Source: an uncultured Collinsella sp.
GTDB lineage: Bacteria > Actinomycetota > Coriobacteriia > Coriobacteriales > Coriobacteriaceae
DNA length: 11,356 bases
Assembly: GCA_900556515.1 (NCBI GenBank)
Contig: USPH01000024.1
Span: 1 to 11,356, forward strand
Direction of reading: 5' to 3'
Shown: positions 6,601 to 11,356 of the stretch, piece after piece
Layout of the letters: every line of letters starts with the position of its first letter
Position numbering within the stretch: the stretch's first letter is position 1
The notes under the pieces: model-generated
The model's database searches: none
What the model was told of the DNA's origin: nothing
Seen by the model: only the letters and a program-made list of their open reading frames with translations
Position numbers and translations under genes: made by a program

Positions 6601-7479
6601 ATGAACCTCTACTGCTATTTCGATGAAAAGAGGCGCGTGCCCAGACGTATCAAACGAGTCGCCATCGCCTCGTTCGTGCTCATAGTGCTTGTTGCTGCCT
6701 GTACGGCCGTCCTGACGTATACCGATCGAAATAGTTCTTCCTCGCCGAATGCAGCTGACGAGGATCTCCCTGTGCTCAAAATTGGCGTTACGGATAACGA
6801 CCCCTATGTGTATGTCGATACCACGGGCGATTACGCCGGTATCGATATCGATATCGCCCGCGAGGCGTGTGAGCGTGCGGGGCTCAAGCCGCAGTTTGTC
6901 GATATTGACTGGAACGATCGCGACCGGCTGCTCAAAAATGGTGATATCGATTGCCTATGGTGCGATTATTCGCCCTGTTATCGCGAGGATAAGTATTACT
7001 GGACTGAGCCGTATCTAACCGTGACGGTCTCGGTTGCCGCCAAGAAAGCGAGTGGTATCAAGTCCTTGGCACATCTCGATGGAAGTAGGACCATTGCGGT
7101 GATTGCGGGCTCGGTGAGTGAACGTCGATTGCTTGCGGGGGATCTGGGGATCTCGTCGGACGTTCAAATCGAATCATATGGCTCTGCCGAACTCTGCAAA
7201 GCCGCTCTGGCCAAAGGGTATGTTGACTGTTGGATGGCGGACGTTCAATCGTTTGACCAACTCATCGCCCAGTATCCCGGCCTTTACCGTGTGTTTGCTG
7301 ACAACGTTATGACGGTTGACCTGGGCGTCGCGTTTGAGAACGGCTATGAAGGACCGGTCGTAAAGGATCTCAATACCGCGCTGTTCGACATGGACCGAGA
7401 TGGCACGATTGACCGTATTGTGGGCAATTACAAGGCGGGAGCGACGACGAGTGAGCAAGGGGCGATCCATGACAAATGA
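6601..7479 (+). CDS. Family 3 extracellular solute-binding protein, probable lipoprotein
   Basis: The protein has 292 residues from ATG 6601. A basic N-terminus (KRRVPRRIKR) precedes a hydrophobic stretch (20-38) with a lipobox-like LVAAC, Cys34, so it is probably a lipid-anchored exported protein, or else a signal-anchored one. Residues 57-280 match the amino-acid-type periplasmic binding fold (SBP_bac_3): LKIGVTDNDPYVY opens lobe one, GIDIDIAREA is the typical motif after it, YWTEPYL ends the first lobe, and IAVIAGSVSERRL begins lobe two. Upstream of ATG 6601 there is no clear ribosome binding site. GTG 6637 (residue 13) has GAGG close by and would give a compact lipoprotein signal, so the start is uncertain. 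No permease or ATPase is adjacent. Instead the gene overlaps a membrane diguanylate cyclase by 11 bp, which suggests a sensory and not a transport role. The ligand cannot be read from the sequence; a polar amino acid is the family default. Confidence 0.85.
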   Translation: MNLYCYFDEKRRVPRRIKRVAIASFVLIVLVAACTAVLTYTDRNSSSSPNAADEDLPVLKIGVTDNDPYVYVDTTGDYAGIDIDIAREACERAGLKPQFVDIDWNDRDRLLKNGDIDCLWCDYSPCYREDKYYWTEPYLTVTVSVAAKKASGIKSLAHLDGSRTIAVIAGSVSERRLLAGDLGISSDVQIESYGSAELCKAALAKGYVDCWMADVQSFDQLIAQYPGLYRVFADNVMTVDLGVAFENGYEGPVVKDLNTALFDMDRDGTIDRIVGNYKAGATTSEQGAIHDK

Positions 7480-9268
7480 TGAGCGCCTCTTGCACAAAAA
7501 GAACCTGGTTGTCATAGTCGTCAGCGTTGTTACCAGCATTGTTTTGCTGAATCTGCTGTTTACGGTTGGCACGCATCGCTGCCTCGATAAAACGCTTGGA
7601 TTCGGTCAAGAGACCATGGTGTTTTTGGAAAATGCCTGCGAAAAATATGACCGCTACGAACAGGGAAGAAAAACCGAGGCGACGTACGATTTGGATGCCG
7701 CGGTCGAATCGTTTGCGACGTTCTTGCCCCCTGATCGCGTTGAGGTTAACGACGATCTTATCGAGCAATATGTCCATGCCGAGAACCTTTCGGGGCTGAT
7801 GGTCATGGACTCCGACGGTCATATGACCGCTCACTACGACATCGATGGCCGCGATCCGCTCATGCTATGGCGAGAAGAACTGGCTTGCTCGTCGGTCGCA
7901 TCGATGTATCAAGGTTCCAAAGTGTCCTACTCAACTGTCGTTGAACGCCGCGATGTCGTTTTTGCCGTCTGTGCTGCCCCGTATGGCGACGGCGTTGCCT
8001 TGGCATACCGCTCATTCGTCCCCGATACGGCGGATGACTATTCGTATGCCATAGCCGACGTGCTTGCAAACAACACCTTCCACCAGGGCCCCACGGTGCT
8101 TGTTATGGAGGATGCGGAGATCGTCTCCTCTAATGATCCCGATGTCGACGTGTCGCTCGCTCGGCTCCTTGCCGGATCTGGAATCGAGTGGAAAGACGAA
8201 GGCCTGACGCGTATCGAGTATCGCGGAAGCAAATGGTACGCCGTGCGTGCGGCATACAAGGACTATCGCCTGTTTGCGCTGTATCCCAAAGCGGAGGTCA
8301 TGTCCGGCAGAGTTTCGTTTGTCGCCGCCGGTGTGTTGGTTTGTCTGGCGTTTTGGGTCGTGGTGCTGTTGGCGCGAAATATCGTTGACCATCGCAATTT
8401 GGCCGAAAAGGATAAGCAGCTTGGCATTATCAATGCCATAAGCGCCATCTACGACTCGACCTTCCTTTTGCATCTCGACACCCTCAAGATCGAGGGAATC
8501 AACATGTCGCCGGCGATAGCGAAAATATTTGCCGAGCACAGCGGGGCATATGACTTTATGGACACGGTCTGCCGAGATATCGTGAGCCCCGAAAGCCGCG
8601 AGGCGGTTATGGCGCTTGTAGATATAAGTACGCTTCGGGACCGTATGGAGGGCATGCCGTACTTGGCCGCCGAGGTGCGAGATTGTCGGGGTACTTGGTA
8701 TTCGCTGCAGGTTGTCCCCCAGCATCGCGATGAGCAAGGCCGGCTGGAATCGGTTGTCGTCGCGACGCACAACATATCGATGGTCAAGCATGCCGAGGAG
8801 CTGTCCTACCAAGATAAACTGACAGGGCTTCGCAACCGCAACTATCTTGAGTCGCGCGGAGATAGCCTGGTAAACGAGGGCTTGCCAGTGAGTGTGATTA
8901 TGTTGGACTGCAATTATCTCAAGCGGACCAACGACGTCCGTGGCCATGAGATGGGAGACGAGCTGCTGCGACGGACCGCGTCCGTGTTGCGGCGGGTGGC
9001 TGGTGAGGATTGCCTGCCGATGCGTCTCGGCGGCGACGAGTTTTTACTGGTTTGCCCCCATACTGACGGCGAGTCTGCGCACGGGCTGGAACAAGATATT
9101 CGTCTCGGCCTTGCTGCGGTGAGCGATGAAGCCCTAACGGTCAGCGCGTCGATTGGCGTGGCGACCGTCGAGACGGCTGGAAATACGCTGGCCGATGTAT
9201 ATCGCGTTGCTGACCACAATATGCATCGTGAGAAGCGCATGATCCACGCGCAGGGCACGGACTGCTAA
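7469..9268 (+). CDS. Membrane diguanylate cyclase with extracytoplasmic sensor, PAS and GGDEF domains
   Basis: The 599-residue protein starts at ATG 7469 behind AAGGGG (7456-7461), inside the last codons of the solute-binding gene. Membrane segments at 12-33 and 283-304 bracket an extracytoplasmic region of about 250 residues, probably a ligand- or partner-sensing module that I cannot assign with certainty (Cache-like size). Residues 311-440 resemble a PAS domain. Residues 445-595 are a GGDEF domain: DKLTGLRNRNYL, LDCNYLKRTND with metal-binding Asp480, GHEMGDELL and an intact GGDEF (521-525). It should make c-di-GMP from two GTP in the cytoplasm. The inhibitory I-site RxxD before GGDEF reads GEDC (512-515), so product feedback through that site is probably absent. 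The overlap with the binding-protein gene suggests that protein feeds a ligand signal to the sensor region. No EAL or HD-GYP domain is seen. Confidence 0.93.
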   Translation: MTNDERLLHKKNLVVIVVSVVTSIVLLNLLFTVGTHRCLDKTLGFGQETMVFLENACEKYDRYEQGRKTEATYDLDAAVESFATFLPPDRVEVNDDLIEQYVHAENLSGLMVMDSDGHMTAHYDIDGRDPLMLWREELACSSVASMYQGSKVSYSTVVERRDVVFAVCAAPYGDGVALAYRSFVPDTADDYSYAIADVLANNTFHQGPTVLVMEDAEIVSSNDPDVDVSLARLLAGSGIEWKDEGLTRIEYRGSKWYAVRAAYKDYRLFALYPKAEVMSGRVSFVAAGVLVCLAFWVVVLLARNIVDHRNLAEKDKQLGIINAISAIYDSTFLLHLDTLKIEGINMSPAIAKIFAEHSGAYDFMDTVCRDIVSPESREAVMALVDISTLRDRMEGMPYLAAEVRDCRGTWYSLQVVPQHRDEQGRLESVVVATHNISMVKHAEELSYQDKLTGLRNRNYLESRGDSLVNEGLPVSVIMLDCNYLKRTNDVRGHEMGDELLRRTASVLRRVAGEDCLPMRLGGDEFLLVCPHTDGESAHGLEQDIRLGLAAVSDEALTVSASIGVATVETAGNTLADVYRVADHNMHREKRMIHAQGTDC

Positions 9269-9315
9269 TCTTGTCCCCGCTCATCCGTGCATCGTAGGAT
9301 GTTGAATCGGTGTTT

Positions 9316-9346
9316 GCGACAATATGTCGCTCCGGGCGGGGATAAT
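9316..9346 (+). promoter_or_regulatory. Putative promoter/operator of the TSCPD gene pair
   Basis: A -10-like GATAAT (9341-9346) lies 35 bp before the next ATG. Just upstream is a perfect 6-bp inverted repeat GCGACA-ATA-TGTCGC (9316-9330) covering the expected -35 zone, a typical operator position. A clear -35 is missing. The whole gap 9269-9381 lacks a convincing terminator for the cyclase gene. Confidence 0.4.
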
Positions 9347-9381
9347 AGACTCCTGAAATTTCTTTCCGAGAGGGGATCGCA

Positions 9382-9645
9382 ATGATTAGTTTTGACTACA
9401 AGCCGCAGGGCGTGTGTGCTCGTAATATTCACCTCAATCTTTCTGACGACGGCAGCAAGGTGCTGGGCGTCGAGTTTACCGGCGGGTGCGACGGCAACCT
9501 CAAGGCTATCTCCAAACTGGTCGAGGGCGCTCCTTCCGATCGCGTGATTGAGGTTCTCGCCGGCAACACCTGCGGTATGAAGAAGACTTCTTGCGCCGAT
9601 CAGCTCACGCGCGCCATCGAGGCCGCCCGCGCCGAGATCGCCTAA
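9382..9645 (+). CDS. TSCPD domain protein (TIGR03905-like)
   Basis: The protein has 87 residues and starts at ATG 9382 behind GAGAGGGGA (9368-9376). It is a single small domain with the pattern FTGGCDGNLKAI (32-43), LAGNTCGMKKTSCADQL (59-75). It matches what I recall of the TSCPD family, a module also found at the C-terminus of some ribonucleotide reductases and as short free-standing proteins. Four Cys (12, 36, 64, 71) could bind a metal. There is no signal peptide, so it is cytoplasmic. Its biochemical role is not established. Its stop overlaps the next start (TAATG), so the two proteins are translationally coupled although one is cytoplasmic and the other exported. Confidence 0.85.
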   Translation: MISFDYKPQGVCARNIHLNLSDDGSKVLGVEFTGGCDGNLKAISKLVEGAPSDRVIEVLAGNTCGMKKTSCADQLTRAIEAARAEIA

Positions 9646-10856
9646 TGGGCATTACCGACTACATTAAGAACGGAATATCGCGTCGCGGCTTTGTGCTCGG
9701 TGGAGCGGCCGCGGGTGCTGCCACGGTGCTCGCTGGATGCTCGAAAAAAACGGGCACCAGCGATGATGCCGCCGGTGAGCCTCAGGTCATCAAGGACGAT
9801 TCCAAGATCGTCTCGATTACGGATGAATACGAGGCCGTCGACATCGACCTTGAGCCTGCGGCCTCGTGGACGCTGCCTCTGGGTACGCTGCTGTACTACT
9901 GCGATGGCGACTATGCCGCGGCAATGATGGCACCCGCATCTGCGTTGCACGCCAACACGCTCGGCGTGCTCAACCTGGGCGATGGCTCGCTCACCACACT
10001 TATCGAGGACCCCGTCGAGGGCACCGGGTACGCGTTTTACGATGTCCGCGCCGGCGATGGCGTGTTTGCGTGGGTGGAGATGAACTTCGCGAATTCATCG
10101 TGGAAGCTCTACGCTCAAAATCTGTCGGGCGCTTCGCTTGTCGGTGATGTGGTTGAGCTCGACCGGGGCGGCAAGGACTACGATCCGCCGTTGTTCACGG
10201 CGTTCGGGTCATCGGTCGTCTGGTATAAGATGCCTTCGGCGAGTGGCAATAAAACGAGCAACGATTCGTTCTGCTATCGCCGCTCGGTCGATGAGTCCAA
10301 GGCCGAGACAATTTGGAAGTCGACGGGCCGCTTCGCATCCGCCCCGCGTGTGAGCGACGGCATCCTGACCATCTCGCCCCGTGTACACAATGATGAGGGC
10401 GTCTATTACGGTATGACGGCGATCGACCTGACTGACGGCAACAACACGAAGCGGGCTCAGCTGGTGCTTCCTTCGTCGGTTTCGCCTTTCGAGGCCGTGT
10501 ATATGGGAGACACCTTCGTGTTCTCCATTGAGGCGACGTATAGCGGTGTGGGCAGCCTGGGCAATATGGGCACCTATATCGGTAACGAGGGCGGGCCGTA
10601 CCTCTTCCTTTCGCGTGAGCCGCTCGCGTGCGCTGCGGGAAGGAAAAATAAATACCTGGTTAAAGTTCAGGCGTCGCATTTTCTGATTGACACTTCGGCT
10701 AAGACCTACGGCTCGCTTCTGTCGCCCGATCGAGCCTTGGAGTATGGCGATTATCCTGCTACGGCGGGTAAATCGAATTCGTTCTTAACGTACGCAACGG
10801 TGCGTAACAGCCAGGGAATTCCCGAGACGGTTACCGCTCGCTTGTTCTCTCTTTAG
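9645..10856 (+). CDS. Tat-exported lipoprotein of unknown function
   Basis: The 403-residue protein starts at ATG 9645, sharing the A of the upstream TAA. The N-terminus carries a twin-arginine motif SRRGFV (12-17), a weakly hydrophobic Ala/Gly core and a lipobox VLAGC (Cys32), so it should be exported folded by Tat and lipid-anchored outside the membrane. The mature part has repeated short strand-like units around Trp and Tyr (FAWVEMNFANSSWKLYAQNL; SSVVWYKMP; GVYYGMTAIDL), suggestive of a beta-propeller of the TolB/YncE sort. No catalytic motif is visible. It probably relies on translational coupling, because its own ribosome binding site is poor. An alternative start further upstream is unlikely, since it would place extra Arg-rich residues encoded inside the TSCPD gene before the Tat motif. 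Function unknown. Confidence 0.85.
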   Translation: MGITDYIKNGISRRGFVLGGAAAGAATVLAGCSKKTGTSDDAAGEPQVIKDDSKIVSITDEYEAVDIDLEPAASWTLPLGTLLYYCDGDYAAAMMAPASALHANTLGVLNLGDGSLTTLIEDPVEGTGYAFYDVRAGDGVFAWVEMNFANSSWKLYAQNLSGASLVGDVVELDRGGKDYDPPLFTAFGSSVVWYKMPSASGNKTSNDSFCYRRSVDESKAETIWKSTGRFASAPRVSDGILTISPRVHNDEGVYYGMTAIDLTDGNNTKRAQLVLPSSVSPFEAVYMGDTFVFSIEATYSGVGSLGNMGTYIGNEGGPYLFLSREPLACAAGRKNKYLVKVQASHFLIDTSAKTYGSLLSPDRALEYGDYPATAGKSNSFLTYATVRNSQGIPETVTARLFSL

Positions 10857-10915
10857 TCTCCGAGGGGTTAAAAAGGCGTCGACAGGGGAATAAGCGCGTT
10901 GTGACTATGAGTACC

Positions 10916-10954
10916 GCCCGCCGAGCTATCGCACCCATGCGACGCCCGGCGGGC
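10916..10954. promoter_or_regulatory. Imperfect inverted repeat upstream of the response regulator gene
   Basis: GCCCGCCG (10916-10923) pairs with CGGCGGGC (10947-10954), and inside it TCGCA/TGCGA (10929-10933 with 10938-10942) closes a CCCA loop. There is no T-run on either strand, so it is a weak terminator at best. It may end the Tat-lipoprotein transcript or act as an operator. A -10-like TAAAAT follows at 10965-10970, without a clear -35. Confidence 0.4.
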
Positions 10955-11010
10955 TCAGGTGCGTTAAAATGGGCTTGTTCTTAGCTAATTGAGACAGGGG
11001 GGGCCGTGTT

Positions 11011-11321
11011 ATGGCTTCAGATGCAAAAAAGATTCTGCTGGTCGAGGATGAGAAGGCAATCCGTGACGCCGTCGCTGCCTATCTCGAGCGCGAAGGCTAC
11101 TGGGTTGTGGGCGTCGGCGACGGCCAGTCCGCGATCGAGGAGTTCGAGAAGCATCAGTTCGACCTGGTCGTGCTCGACCTTATGCTCCCCAAGATTCCCG
11201 GCGAGCGCGTTTGCCGCACCATTCGCGATACCTCGGATGTCCCCATCATCATGCTGACGGCTAAGGGCGAGATCGAGGACCGTATTATCGGTCTTGAGCT
11301 CGGCGCCGACGACTATCTGAT
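11011..11321 (+). CDS. OmpR/PhoB-type response regulator, receiver domain only (truncated by contig end)
   Basis: The start is ATG 11011 with a G-rich site (CAGGGGGGG, 10995-11003) upstream. The GTG at 11006 is in another frame. The first 103 residues are a CheY-like receiver domain: acidic pocket Glu12-Asp13 in LLVEDEKAIRDAV, phospho-acceptor Asp56 in VVLDLMLPKIPG, Thr83 in MLTAKGE, and GADDYL (98-103), after which family members normally read xKPF with the conserved Lys. Here the sequence runs into adapter at 11322 instead, so that Lys and the DNA-binding domain are missing from the data, not from the organism. The style fits the OmpR/PhoB subfamily, normally paired with a histidine kinase downstream. 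The partner is outside the window. Confidence 0.92.
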
Positions 11322-11356
11322 CTGTCTCTTATACACATCTGACGCTGCCGACGAAG
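11322..11356 (+). other. Sequencing adapter (Tn5 mosaic end plus Nextera read-1 adapter), not genomic
   Basis: CTGTCTCTTATACACATCT (11322-11340) is the Tn5 mosaic end as read through from an insert, and GACGCTGCCGACGA (11341-11354) is the adjoining Nextera adapter. The last two bases may be the start of an index. Translated in the upstream frame this gives the well-known artefact CLLYTSDAADE. It should be trimmed. Confidence 0.97.

Noticed and set aside
8012..8947. 311-codon open frame on the minus strand
   Set aside because: It lies wholly antisense to the diguanylate cyclase, whose motifs are unambiguous. It is a by-product of high-GC codon use.
9591..9644. 18-residue Arg-rich extension of the Tat lipoprotein
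   Set aside because: It lies inside the TSCPD gene. The TAATG start gives a standard Tat signal.
10916..10954. Classical intrinsic terminator after the Tat lipoprotein
   Set aside because: The stem is good but no T-run follows on either strand, so it is listed only as an inverted repeat.
11006..11257. 83-codon frame starting at GTG 11006
   Set aside because: It is out of frame with the receiver domain that begins at ATG 11011.

Overview
The window looks like a chromosomal contig end from a high-GC Gram-positive gut bacterium of the class Coriobacteriia, most like Collinsella. This is a judgement from gene style: an LPxTG surface protein with CnaB/SpaA repeats, a Tat lipoprotein, actinobacterial codon use and a B. 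subtilis-like PurB. It was not tested by a search. The last 35 bases are not genomic. They match the Nextera/Tn5 mosaic end plus the read-1 adapter, so real sequence ends near 11321.

Layout. (1) 1-987, plus strand: the C-terminal part of an M28-like zinc exopeptidase with a low-complexity charged insert and an apparently altered catalytic motif, then a 72-residue single-pass membrane protein. A strong bidirectional terminator follows. (2) 1052-4483, minus strand: a 1143-residue cell-wall-anchored adhesin. It has a signal peptide, a thioester domain (Cys70 and the Gln128 motif), six CnaB/SpaA-type domains, an unassigned C-terminal region and an LPATG sortase signal. Its leader holds several hairpins. 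(3) 4738-5047: a tRNA-Gly(CCC) gene with promoter and terminator. It is followed by a cluster of short hairpins, an antisense copy of the tRNA T-arm and an exact 18-bp copy of the tRNA 3' end, which resembles an att site or the scar of a small tRNA-targeting element. (4) 5150-6496: purB, with its own terminator. (5) 6601-9268: a two-gene operon encoding a family 3 solute-binding lipoprotein and a membrane PAS-GGDEF diguanylate cyclase, overlapping by 11 bp. (6) 9382-10856: a TSCPD-domain protein translationally coupled (TAATG) to a Tat-exported lipoprotein of unknown function. (7) 11011 to the end: the receiver domain of an OmpR-like response regulator, cut off by the adapter.

How the genes may work together. 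The solute-binding protein and the cyclase probably form one signalling unit, turning an extracellular small molecule into c-di-GMP output. Whether this affects the nearby adhesin is speculation, because no c-di-GMP riboswitch was recognised in the adhesin leader. The strongest candidates for something undescribed are the hairpin/tRNA-fragment element at 4856-5047, the binding-protein/cyclase pair and the coupled TSCPD/Tat-lipoprotein pair.
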